From: JAFEBO01 sp036392375
GTDB lineage: Bacteria; Planctomycetota; Phycisphaerae; Phycisphaerales; UBA1924
Assembly (NCBI GenBank): GCA_036392375.1
Contig: DASVYC010000037.1
Span: 1-25,958, forward strand
DNA: 25,958 nt
Reading direction: 5' to 3'
Positions 14,863 to 22,156 of this stretch are shown here, one piece after another. The notes below the pieces were generated by a model. The model made no database searches and was not told where the DNA came from. It saw nothing but the letters and a program-made list of their open reading frames with translations. Both the position numbers and the translations under genes were made by a program. The number at the start of each line of letters is the position of its first letter. Positions within the stretch are counted from its first letter, which is position 1.

Positions 14863-16113
14863 TCATGGGCACGGGGACATCGTCTGCGGGGGGCCCTTTC
14901 CCAACAGTGTCGGTCCGTACGAGACCACGTAGAGCGTGAAGGCAGCCGTCCATGCCGTCCCCGCGGCGAGCATGCCCGCGAGGTAAAAAGGCGGGATGAG
15001 CGACGCCGCGACCCTCAGTGCCGCGGCGAGGAGCAGGAGGATGAACGCCCCGACCTCGACGCGCCCGGCACGCACCATGCGGCCGGAATGGCCCAGAGCC
15101 GTCCGGGTGATCATCCCGATGATTAACCCGCCCATTGAACCGACGGCGAGCCCGTGGATCGCCGCGGAGCGAGGGACGATGCCGAAGGAGGCCAGGCCCA
15201 GCAGGATCAGACCGATGGGGATCCATGCGTAGGCGGCATGGAGGACCCACTGCATCGGATTGCCGCGTGCCGCGAGCGGATTCCAGCCGATCGCTTGGAC
15301 GGCGACGGCTGCCCCGGCGAGCAGGGCGAGTATTCCCGTCAAGAACCCTGGCGCGTGGAACGAGTCGGCAAGGAATGCGGCTGCCGCGAGCGCGAATGAC
15401 CCGCGGTGCAACCACGTTGAACGCCAACGCCACGCGCCCGGCGCGGCGTTGGCGGAGAAACCAGGCACGACCCGCCCACCGACGATCATCTCGATCAGCA
15501 CCACCATGAACAGCCCGGCCTCGATCGCCTGGAGGGGCGAGATCGGGATCAGATTGTGAGCGGCCGCGTGAAACGAGATGTTGGCGCCGGCGAGAAGCGA
15601 GAGCACGACGACCATCGGCATGCTGCACCAACTGCGGGCCAGAATGAATTTCCTCGCCAGCACACCGGCCACGATCAGCAGGAGCAGAGAGTCAGCCACG
15701 GCCGTCCCCGGGCCGTATGCGAAGAACATGCCAACGCGAGCAGCGAGCCACAACCCAGCGAGTAACGCGAGCGGCAGCCCGGCGGGGAGCGGCAGCCCGG
15801 TCCAATTGCGAGCTGCGGTGAAGAGGAATCCGATGATGATGGCCGCTGCGAAGCCGAAAACCATTTCGTGGGCGTGCCAGTACAGCGATGGCAGCGACGG
15901 CGTGAAATAGTTGTGGAACCACATGCCCAGCCACAGCGGCACTGCAACCGCGGCAAACAGCGCGCCGCCCAGATAGAACGGACGGAACGCGTCGAGGAAG
16001 AACTGAGACCGGTTGAAGTGCGGCCTTGCACGCGATCCGGCTGAGATGGAAGGCGCGGTGACGAAGACAGTCGTTCGACGTGCTTCGAGTTTGTCCGCTG
16101 CTTGGCCGCTCAC
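14863..16113 (-). CDS. nnrS: NnrS family membrane protein
   Basis: The 416-residue protein is almost entirely membrane spanning, with about 12 hydrophobic helices, and shows the NnrS pattern FFLDAFRPFYLGGALFAAVA near the start followed by LYWHAHEMVFGFAAAIIIGF with the conserved His pair. Later segments VGGRVVPGFSANA and GMITRTALGHSGR are also typical. NnrS is a haem- and copper-containing inner-membrane protein that relieves nitric oxide stress, in part by limiting iron-nitrosyl complexes. I start at GTG 16113, which has GAGGAG seven bases upstream; the longer frame from GTG 16137 lacks such a site. It follows the Cys-rich lipoprotein gene after 90 bases. Confidence 0.93.
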   Translation of the reverse strand: MSGQAADKLEARRTTVFVTAPSISAGSRARPHFNRSQFFLDAFRPFYLGGALFAAVAVPLWLGMWFHNYFTPSLPSLYWHAHEMVFGFAAAIIIGFLFTAARNWTGLPLPAGLPLALLAGLWLAARVGMFFAYGPGTAVADSLLLLIVAGVLARKFILARSWCSMPMVVVLSLLAGANISFHAAAHNLIPISPLQAIEAGLFMVVLIEMIVGGRVVPGFSANAAPGAWRWRSTWLHRGSFALAAAAFLADSFHAPGFLTGILALLAGAAVAVQAIGWNPLAARGNPMQWVLHAAYAWIPIGLILLGLASFGIVPRSAAIHGLAVGSMGGLIIGMITRTALGHSGRMVRAGRVEVGAFILLLLAAALRVAASLIPPFYLAGMLAAGTAWTAAFTLYVVSYGPTLLGKGPPQTMSPCP

Positions 16114-16203
16114 TTGCACACTCCTCGAGACTCTCACTACCCGAAGTGGCTCACCTTCAACAGGACTCCGCGCATGCTGACGCCTTGCGCGTCTCTCGCG
16201 AGA

Positions 16204-16989
16204 TCACCTCGATTCCTCCTCAGGGTCGGCATCCATTCGTAGAGCACGCTCGCGGTTGGCGAACTCAACCATCGCGAGGTACTGGTACGGCCTGGCCTTG
16301 ACGACCTTGACGCATCGGCCGCAACACACGCGGATCATGCGGTTCGCAACGACGATGTCGATGCGGGCTTCATTGGGCAGGATGTCGCCCTGCACCGGGC
16401 ACTTGTCGGGCATGCCATATGTCGGGCGCTGTGCCTCGATCACGGCCTGATCGAGGCGGCGGATCGCGGTCACCGGGTTGGCGAGAATGCGATCACGATC
16501 AGGGGCATCGACCGCGCGAAAGAGCCGGTTGCCCCAGATGAAGTCGATCGGCCGCTCCGGGAGCGGACGAGCGTCGAAGAGGGACGTCTTCAGCGGGTAG
16601 TGCGGCATCTGGTCTGCGATCAGCACAGAATCGACGCGGGCGAGTGCTTGGGAAGGATCCCGCTCGAAGGCGAGACGGCAGGAGTCGCAGCAGAGACGGA
16701 TCTGCCGGCCGGAGTGGACGATCTCGACGGCCTCCCCGCGCGAGCCGAGGTACGAGTCGCAGAGGGGACAGCGGCTCATCGGGAACCGGTCCATGAAGTC
16801 CGCCGCGGCCTCGTTTGATGTGGGTACCGTGGCTCCAGCGCCCTGGTCGGCCGGTGGGGTGTTGTATTCAACTGGAACCGGAGACTTGGGAACGGGGCTC
16901 GCACGCGTAGCGGGGATCGACATGCAACCGGCGCCACTCGCGGCAAGGAGTACGAGCGACGCGAGGATGCGTTGTCTGGCATGACTCAT
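16204..16989 (-). CDS. Cys-rich putative lipoprotein with three TRASH-like repeats
   Basis: A 261-residue exported protein. The N-terminal hydrophobic segment ends in AASGAGC with C22 as a possible lipid-bearing Cys, though the box is weak. Three tandem units of about 60 residues follow. The first is CPLC (C74, C77) with LCCDSC (C100, C101, C104). The second is similar in layout (YPLKTSLF...FIWGNRLFR...ANPVTAIRRLD) but has lost its Cys. The third is CPVQGD (C197) with VCCGRC (C222, C223, C226). The CxxC / CCxxC pattern with a hydrophobic strand between resembles TRASH/YHS-type heavy-metal binding domains. It lies directly after the Rrf2 gene and before nnrS, so copper or nitric-oxide-related metal handling is likely. 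The ATG at 16989 follows CGGAGA. Confidence 0.75.
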   Translation of the reverse strand: MSHARQRILASLVLLAASGAGCMSIPATRASPVPKSPVPVEYNTPPADQGAGATVPTSNEAAADFMDRFPMSRCPLCDSYLGSRGEAVEIVHSGRQIRLCCDSCRLAFERDPSQALARVDSVLIADQMPHYPLKTSLFDARPLPERPIDFIWGNRLFRAVDAPDRDRILANPVTAIRRLDQAVIEAQRPTYGMPDKCPVQGDILPNEARIDIVVANRMIRVCCGRCVKVVKARPYQYLAMVEFANRERALRMDADPEEESR

Positions 16990-17050
16990 AGCACGTCTCC
17001 GAATCTGATCGAGACACCACAGGTGACGAGCGATTCCGACTTGGGGGCCA

Positions 17051-17515
17051 TCACTGGCTCTCCGAACGCTTCAGATCAACGGCCAGTCCCAGACCGACCA
17101 GCCGGCGGCAGCCCATTGGGACCGCTGCTCCGGCGACGAGATCGCTGAGGGTGTTTCGCGCGAACGCGTGCTCAATCTGTGCCATCGCGTCGTCAAGACA
17201 GCGGTGCAGCGGACAGAGCTGCGTATGCGTGGGGTCACCGAGCGGGCATGACGTGATTCGGCGGAGAGGTTCAACGGCGTTCACGATGTCGAGCACTGAG
17301 ATCGTGGATGCTGGGCGTGCCAGCGCGAAACCGCCCTGTCGACCCCGCGTCGAAGTGACCAGTCCGGCCCGCACCAGATCGCGCAGGACTTTGCTGAGAT
17401 AGTCGTGCGGCGTCTGGGTGGCCTCTGCGAGCTTCTCGCTTGTTCCGACGGCGTCCCCAAGACTCGCCAAGTGGGTCATGGCCCGCAAGGCATACTCCAT
17501 GGTCTGAGAGATCAT
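17051..17515 (-). CDS. Rrf2 family transcriptional regulator
   Basis: A 154-residue regulator with the Rrf2 winged helix: MISQTMEYALRAMTHLA, the recognition region HDYLSKVLRDLVRAGLV, and the wing STRGRQGGFALARP. Cysteines C90, C101 and C106 (spacing C-x10-C-x4-C) could bind an iron-sulfur cluster, as in the nitric oxide sensor NsrR, although NsrR and IscR spacing is tighter. The ATG at 17515 overlaps the nosL stop (ATGA, 17512-17515) and has a GGAAAGGGA site; longer frames add unrelated residues. As part of the nos cluster it probably senses NO or redox state and controls the promoter before the cytochrome gene, where an inverted repeat overlaps the -10 element. Target and ligand are inferred. 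Confidence 0.9.
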   Translation of the reverse strand: MISQTMEYALRAMTHLASLGDAVGTSEKLAEATQTPHDYLSKVLRDLVRAGLVTSTRGRQGGFALARPASTISVLDIVNAVEPLRRITSCPLGDPTHTQLCPLHRCLDDAMAQIEHAFARNTLSDLVAGAAVPMGCRRLVGLGLAVDLKRSESQ

Positions 17516-18042
17516 GGGGGTCCCTTTCCGGCCGGGTGGCCGTCTTGTGACTTCGGTCGCCCATAGCGTTCTTCCATCCACACACGCCGCGCCTCGGCGA
17601 GGTCTGCATAGTTCATCGTTCGCCCGCCGAAGCGGGCCTTGGCTCGCTCCGCATCTCCGCTCGATGAGAACGCAACGATCCCGGACCCCATGGGCGTCTG
17701 CAGCTTGGCAGGGTCGGCGAACAGGAAAGTAGCTTCCGCCGCGGACACCCAAGAGCGGCTGTCGTAGTCGCGAGCGAAGTGTTCAACGATCGTCGTGTTC
17801 TCGATTCCTTCTCGCACTTGATCCAGCATGCAGCCGAGATCGTCGTAGAAGTAGTACTCGCGTCGCCCGTGACTCTCGACCAAGAGCGAGCTCGAGCAGC
17901 GATCTTCGCTAACAAGCATCCCACAGGCCTTGCACTCGTGGCGCCCGAGGGGCATGTCGGGCGGACCCGCGAGCGGCGATCGCTCGCAGGCCGAGAGCAG
18001 CAACGCTGCCAACGCAATCACGATGTACGTGGTTGTCTTCAT
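17512..18042 (-). CDS. nosL: NosL copper chaperone lipoprotein
   Basis: A 176-residue lipoprotein with a clear lipobox (LLSAC, C19) and the NosL copper site C37-K-A-C40-G-M42. NosL is an outer-facing membrane lipoprotein that binds Cu(I) and delivers it toward maturation of the N2O reductase copper-sulfur centre. Further family features are the YYFYDDLGCML stretch (84-94) and GSGIVAFSS near the C-terminus. I start at ATG 18042, which overlaps the nosY stop (ATGA, 18039-18042). The charged C-terminal tail (about 158-176) is likely disordered. It is the last maturation gene in the tight nos run before the regulator. Confidence 0.94.
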   Translation of the reverse strand: MKTTTYIVIALAALLLSACERSPLAGPPDMPLGRHECKACGMLVSEDRCSSSLLVESHGRREYYFYDDLGCMLDQVREGIENTTIVEHFARDYDSRSWVSAAEATFLFADPAKLQTPMGSGIVAFSSSGDAERAKARFGGRTMNYADLAEARRVWMEERYGRPKSQDGHPAGKGPP

Positions 18043-18920
18043 AGAGGAGACTTCCGAGCAAGCACGACCGACGCGACCACAAGTGGGAGGACGATCCACG
18101 CGGACAGCCAAACCGCGAAGATCGCGTGGAGGCTCCGGCCATACTCCTCAACAGCGTACAGGCCTGCTGGACCGAGCACGTCGAGATTGGCGTCGATCGC
18201 GTGCAGGGACCACATCTTGAACACCTGCAGCGGATTGAGAAGCGAGAGCGCGAACAACTCGTCGATGCGGAGGTGCAGCGCTACCGCGCCGGCCATCAGC
18301 GCCAGGTCGGAGACAAACACCAGCGTGAGCCAGACGAAGATTGCGACGCTCACCGCGGCGGAGGCACGCCTTGTAAGCGACGAGATCATGATGCCGACGC
18401 TGAGCATCCCCAGGGCGAGCACGAACGAAAGACCAGCGAGCCACAGGATGGCCTGAGGCGACGACACGCCGCCGCGCCAGGAGAGTATCACGGCGCACGC
18501 GCCGAGCCCCAGACTGATCGCGGCCAGGAGCGAGGCCCCAAGGCCGATGTATTTGCCGAGCAGGACTTCGACGGGAGAGACGGGTTGCGAGAGCAGGTAT
18601 GCAAGCATGCCACGCTCACGATCGGAGGCGATCGTTGCAGCCCCCGCGGTGAGAGCCATGAGCGGCACGACGAGCAGGATGAGGTTTACAAGCCCGGCGG
18701 TCGTGCGACCAAACCCCGAGAAGCCGGTTCCGCCGGTGCCGGCGGCGGAGACGAAAGACACCGCCAAGCCTAGAACCACGAATGCCAGCGTGTACAGCAC
18801 GAACCACCGGCTCTTGAGGGCATCGCGGAGTTCACGGCGCGCAATGCAGAGCGTGTTGGAAGCCATCGAAGGGGGGCGACGAGAAGCGAACGCGTCCCCG
18901 ACTGATATCGCGGTACTCAT
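18039..18920 (-). CDS. nosY: NosY ABC transporter permease
   Basis: The 293-residue membrane protein is the permease partner of NosF and has about six hydrophobic helices. Characteristic parts are IARRELRDALKSRWFVLYT before the first helix, the conserved ASDRERGMLAYLLSQPVSPVE segment on the cytoplasmic side, and LLNPLQVFKM with the helix after it. NosDFY is an ABC system needed to assemble the CuZ site of nitrous oxide reductase, probably moving a sulfur species across the membrane and driving the NosD-NosL exchange. The start at ATG 18920 overlaps the nosF stop (ATGA) and has GAGGTG; a later ATG at 18866 has no ribosome site. The N-terminal 18 residues are therefore a short cytoplasmic extension. 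Confidence 0.94.
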   Translation of the reverse strand: MSTAISVGDAFASRRPPSMASNTLCIARRELRDALKSRWFVLYTLAFVVLGLAVSFVSAAGTGGTGFSGFGRTTAGLVNLILLVVPLMALTAGAATIASDRERGMLAYLLSQPVSPVEVLLGKYIGLGASLLAAISLGLGACAVILSWRGGVSSPQAILWLAGLSFVLALGMLSVGIMISSLTRRASAAVSVAIFVWLTLVFVSDLALMAGAVALHLRIDELFALSLLNPLQVFKMWSLHAIDANLDVLGPAGLYAVEEYGRSLHAIFAVWLSAWIVLPLVVASVVLARKSPL

Positions 18921-19852
18921 TGGGTCACCTCGGAATCGGGAGGTGTGGATGACTTGCGCCGACCGCCGCCGGGCTCAGGAGTTGCGGACGAATGCTCAAC
19001 CGCATCGACCTCGAAGTTGTCGACCGCGATCTGCGCATCGGCGAGGATGCGGAAGGGTGCCGCCTTGTGTTCCGAGGCTACCGGGACCAGGATGCCCGTG
19101 CCGTTGAGCGTCGGGGAGAAACCTCCCGCCGCGAGAGCCCGGATCGCAGGCATGCGTTCATCCGCCGAAAGGTGCAGGTGCAGCACGGCGGCGTGCTGCG
19201 CATCCGGAGCGAAGCAAGCGCAGTCGTCGATCCGCAGCAGTCGTCCCCGCTCGAGCCTCGCGACGCGGCGCGCCAGCGACCGTACTTCCTCGAGACGGTG
19301 CGAGGCGAAAAGCAATGTCCGGCCCGAGCCGGTGAGCTGCCTGAGCAGCCCCACAAACTCGTGACGTCCGAGCGCATCGAGGCTTGCGGTGACTTCGTCA
19401 AGCACGAGGATGGGCGGATCGCCGAGAAGCGCGATTGCCAGCGCCAGACGCTGCTTCATGCCACCAGAGAGCTCACGGACACGCTTGCCGCCGTTTCCTT
19501 CGAGACCAACCCCCTGAAGTGAGGCCGCGGGCGAGGCACTCGGGATGCCCTTCAAGCGAGCAAAGTAGCAGATTGCCGAATCCACCCTGAGTTCGTCGTA
19601 GAAGCCGAGCTCCTGCGGGACATAGCCGATGAGCATCCGTGCCGCCTTGCCATTTCGGCGCACGTCGATGCCACCGACGCGGATCGCGCCTCGATAGCGC
19701 AGAAGACCGAGCACGCATCGGATCAGGGTGGTCTTGCCGGCACCATTGGAACCCCACAACGCGACTGCGTCGCCTTGATCCAGCGACAAGGACACATCAT
19801 CCACGGCGGGAGTCCGTCCGAATGTTTTGACTAGGTTGGTGATCGTGATCAC
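18917..19852 (-). CDS. nosF: NosF ABC transporter ATPase
   Basis: A 311-residue ATP-binding subunit with all motifs: Walker A GSNGAGKTT (34-42), Q-loop Q80, signature LSGGMKQR (128-135), Walker B ILVLDE (148-153), and an H-loop in FASHRLEEV. It powers the NosDFY complex that matures N2O reductase. The C-terminal 100 residues beyond the ATPase core are of the length seen in NosF. Start is GTG 19852, which overlaps the nosD stop as GTGA (19849-19852), with GAGGTG just before it. The last about 25 residues are Ser/Pro/Gly-rich and may be a linker. Confidence 0.95.
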   Translation of the reverse strand: MITITNLVKTFGRTPAVDDVSLSLDQGDAVALWGSNGAGKTTLIRCVLGLLRYRGAIRVGGIDVRRNGKAARMLIGYVPQELGFYDELRVDSAICYFARLKGIPSASPAASLQGVGLEGNGGKRVRELSGGMKQRLALAIALLGDPPILVLDEVTASLDALGRHEFVGLLRQLTGSGRTLLFASHRLEEVRSLARRVARLERGRLLRIDDCACFAPDAQHAAVLHLHLSADERMPAIRALAAGGFSPTLNGTGILVPVASEHKAAPFRILADAQIAVDNFEVDAVEHSSATPEPGGGRRKSSTPPDSEVTQ

Positions 19853-21354
19853 GCGGCACCTCGCACTGGCATCTGTGGACTCGGACTATTGACCGAGCGG
19901 CGACGCTCGTATCCCAGGGCAATCATGCTCACGCCAAGCGCGAGGAGAGTCCCTCCAGCGACGAGGACCGGTGCGCGTGAAGGAGCGGCATCTGCACTCC
20001 AAGTTGGCAACGGCAACGGACGCATAAGTGGCACCTCGTCCGTGAACTTCGGTTCTGGGCGAACCGCCGGAATTGCCCGTCCGACGAACTCGATCGCCTG
20101 CTGAGCGGGGCTGAACAGAAAGAGTCGGAGAGCAGGTCGTTTGTCCATCAGGTTCTCGAAGAGCGTCTGAGACTCGTGAACAAAGTCCCCGATGCCGTCG
20201 TTGTTCAGGTCGTAGCCGGTGTAGTCGCTCCAGAAGTTGCCGCGTTCGTCTTTCCAGAAGCGATTCGCATCCAGCGAGCCCCTCCCGGCCACGGCGACCT
20301 GGTCGATGTTGTCGATGAAGTTGTTGCCGACGATCTCGTTGCCGCGGCTCGATGGGAGGACTGTGAAGCCGACGTCGTTGTAAGCCAGGGTGTTGGCCTC
20401 GAAGAGACCCGGCTGCGCGTCGGTGAATGGCGACCCGTCGAGGTAGACGCCGGAGCGATTACCCGCGATCAGGTTGTTGCGCACCGTGAAGCGATCGGTC
20501 TCCTTGAGTCCGATGCCGTACCCACTGGGCCCACGGTTCTTGAGCAGTCGATTTCCCGTGAGCGTGACGCCCGTGCTGTACATGAGATAGACGCCCACGG
20601 AATTGCCGGTGAGCTCGTTGTCGGTGATCGTGACATCATCGCTGAACATGAGGTGGAGGCCGTACCGGCAGTCGTGGGCGGTGTTTCCGCGAACGATGAC
20701 ACCGGACGAGTACCACAGGATCGCGTCGCGGCCATCGTGGATCCTGTTGCCCTCGATCATGGCGCGGTCGGCACGCCAGAGACGCAGCCCGTCCCCGCGC
20801 CGAGCGATGTCCAGGCGTTTGCCCCCGATGGTGTTGGCGATGATGCGACTGTCCGGAGACTCGCGCAGATCGATGCCGAAGAGGATGTCCTGAAGCACGT
20901 TTGATTCGAGCGTCACGCGTGGCCCAAGGACCCGGATGGCAGCATTCTCCTGGTCAAGGTCGATGCCCGTGTTGCGGATCACAAAGCCCCGGATCGTCAC
21001 GTCGGGTGCGACGACTTCGATGATGTCGCCGGAGCCACCGCCGTCAATAGTCACGGAGCCGTCAGCGACAAGGGTGACGGGTTTGTCGATCCACAGATGT
21101 TCTTGATAGGTACCGGCGGGTACGCGCACCGTGTCGCCGGGTCGTGCCGACGCGAGGAGCCGACCAATGGGACCAAGTTCACGCTGGGCCGCTGCTCTCG
21201 GGGAGACTTCGCGCGGGGCAGCATGCTCCTGGGCCAAGCACGGTGAGGCCGTCAAGAGGCACACAAGTGCGAGCAGATGCCATGAAGACCGCGGGCAAGA
21301 AGCCGTGGGGGAAGGTGAGCCAAACCCGAGACTGTCGAATCCGGGAGTACTCAC
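19849..21354 (-). CDS. nosD: NosD periplasmic copper-site maturation protein
   Basis: A 501-residue exported protein with a right-handed beta-helix of CASH-type repeats (for example IIEVVAPDVTIRGFVIRNTG and later units ending in GNRL, NNLI or GNNF). NosD works with NosFY in the periplasm to build the CuZ centre. The signal peptide spans about 24-42 (HLLALVCLLTASPCLAQ). The motif GNFWSDYTGYDLNNDGIGD near residue 376-394 is typical. Unusually for many NosD proteins, a hydrophobic helix (about APVLVAGGTLLALGVSMIA) and a basic end lie at the C-terminus, suggesting a membrane anchor. Start is GTG 21354, overlapping the preceding stop (GTGA), with AAGGAG upstream. Confidence 0.94.
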   Translation of the reverse strand: MSTPGFDSLGFGSPSPTASCPRSSWHLLALVCLLTASPCLAQEHAAPREVSPRAAAQRELGPIGRLLASARPGDTVRVPAGTYQEHLWIDKPVTLVADGSVTIDGGGSGDIIEVVAPDVTIRGFVIRNTGIDLDQENAAIRVLGPRVTLESNVLQDILFGIDLRESPDSRIIANTIGGKRLDIARRGDGLRLWRADRAMIEGNRIHDGRDAILWYSSGVIVRGNTAHDCRYGLHLMFSDDVTITDNELTGNSVGVYLMYSTGVTLTGNRLLKNRGPSGYGIGLKETDRFTVRNNLIAGNRSGVYLDGSPFTDAQPGLFEANTLAYNDVGFTVLPSSRGNEIVGNNFIDNIDQVAVAGRGSLDANRFWKDERGNFWSDYTGYDLNNDGIGDFVHESQTLFENLMDKRPALRLFLFSPAQQAIEFVGRAIPAVRPEPKFTDEVPLMRPLPLPTWSADAAPSRAPVLVAGGTLLALGVSMIALGYERRRSVNSPSPQMPVRGAA

Positions 21355-22046
21355 CGCGCGGCTCCTTGCTGGCCCGTGTCACGCGGGGTCTTCTCCATCT
21401 GGCTGTTGGTGAACAGTGGCTTGTACGCTCGGCGATGGAAGAAGAAGCCCACGACGATCAGCACGGCGGCAGCGACCGCGAGCCAGTAGCCTGTCCCGAA
21501 CTCTGCGTAGGTCTTGAACTGTCCGATCCCGCCCTCGCCGATGACCGTGGGAACGAATGGCTTGACCGACGATGACAGCGGTGCACCCGGATCGAGGTTG
21601 AGCCCGAAGGTGCGCATCCAGTAGTACAGGTCGACGATGAAGCCAATCGGGAACGTGACCGCCGGAAGCGCGAGCAGCACGGCCCATTTGCTGTGGATGG
21701 CCGCTGCACCCTCAACGAGCAGGAACATCGCGATGATCATCCACACCGCCGCCGCCCGCTCGAAGGCCGCGGCTTCGCCCAGGGGTCGCATCCCGATGTA
21801 GTGGTTCAGCCCGTCGATCTCGCGCACATCGCCCGTGAGGTGATTGCAGTACGCGGTGAGGAAGAGACCGTTGGGATACTGGGGCGCTTCAAGCTCCATG
21901 TGCCAGTACGGGAAGAAGATCGACACCAGCAAAAGCACACGCGCCGCCATGAAAATCAGGGTTGGCGTCAGATACCGCCAGCGACGCGCATGAAGCTCCT
22001 CGGGGGGGATCCGCGGGCCGATCAGTGCGGTGAAAAGCTTGCTCAT
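21351..22046 (-). CDS. nosB: NosB-type membrane protein
   Basis: A 231-residue inner-membrane protein with four clear hydrophobic helices (about 32-53, 98-119, 125-149 and 189-211). Between helices one and two is an extracytoplasmic segment with EAPQYPNGL and EIDGLNHYIGM. A gene of this kind directly between nosZ and nosD is a hallmark of clade II nitrous oxide operons, where it is called nosB; its role is unknown, probably in NosZ maturation or electron supply. The symbol rests on position and topology, as I cannot align it. I start at ATG 22046, with GGAG upstream; the longer frame adds an unlikely 38 residues. The stop overlaps the nosD GTG. Confidence 0.7.
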   Translation of the reverse strand: MSKLFTALIGPRIPPEELHARRWRYLTPTLIFMAARVLLLVSIFFPYWHMELEAPQYPNGLFLTAYCNHLTGDVREIDGLNHYIGMRPLGEAAAFERAAAVWMIIAMFLLVEGAAAIHSKWAVLLALPAVTFPIGFIVDLYYWMRTFGLNLDPGAPLSSSVKPFVPTVIGEGGIGQFKTYAEFGTGYWLAVAAAVLIVVGFFFHRRAYKPLFTNSQMEKTPRDTGQQGAAR

Positions 22047-22121
22047 GCTTCGACTCCATTCCCTAGTGCCACCTGCAACATGAGTGTTGGGACCTCTCAC
22101 GGCAGGCGTCGGGCTCAATGC

Positions 22122-22147
22122 CCGTCGCGGGTTGTCACCCGCGACGG
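22122..22147 (-). terminator. Hairpin between nosZ and nosB (attenuator or mRNA stabiliser)
   Basis: CCGTCGCGGGT (22122-22132) pairs with ACCCGCGACGG (22137-22147): a perfect 11-bp stem with a 4-base loop, starting 9 bases after the nosZ stop codon. There is no T-tract, so it is more likely to protect the 3' end of nosZ mRNA or to reduce read-through than to end the operon. Confidence 0.6.
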
Positions 22148-22156
22148 ACGAGTCGT

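Noticed and set aside
20176..20904. 242-residue plus-strand frame
   Set aside because: Antisense to nosD; its Val/Asp repeats mirror the beta-helix repeats of NosD.
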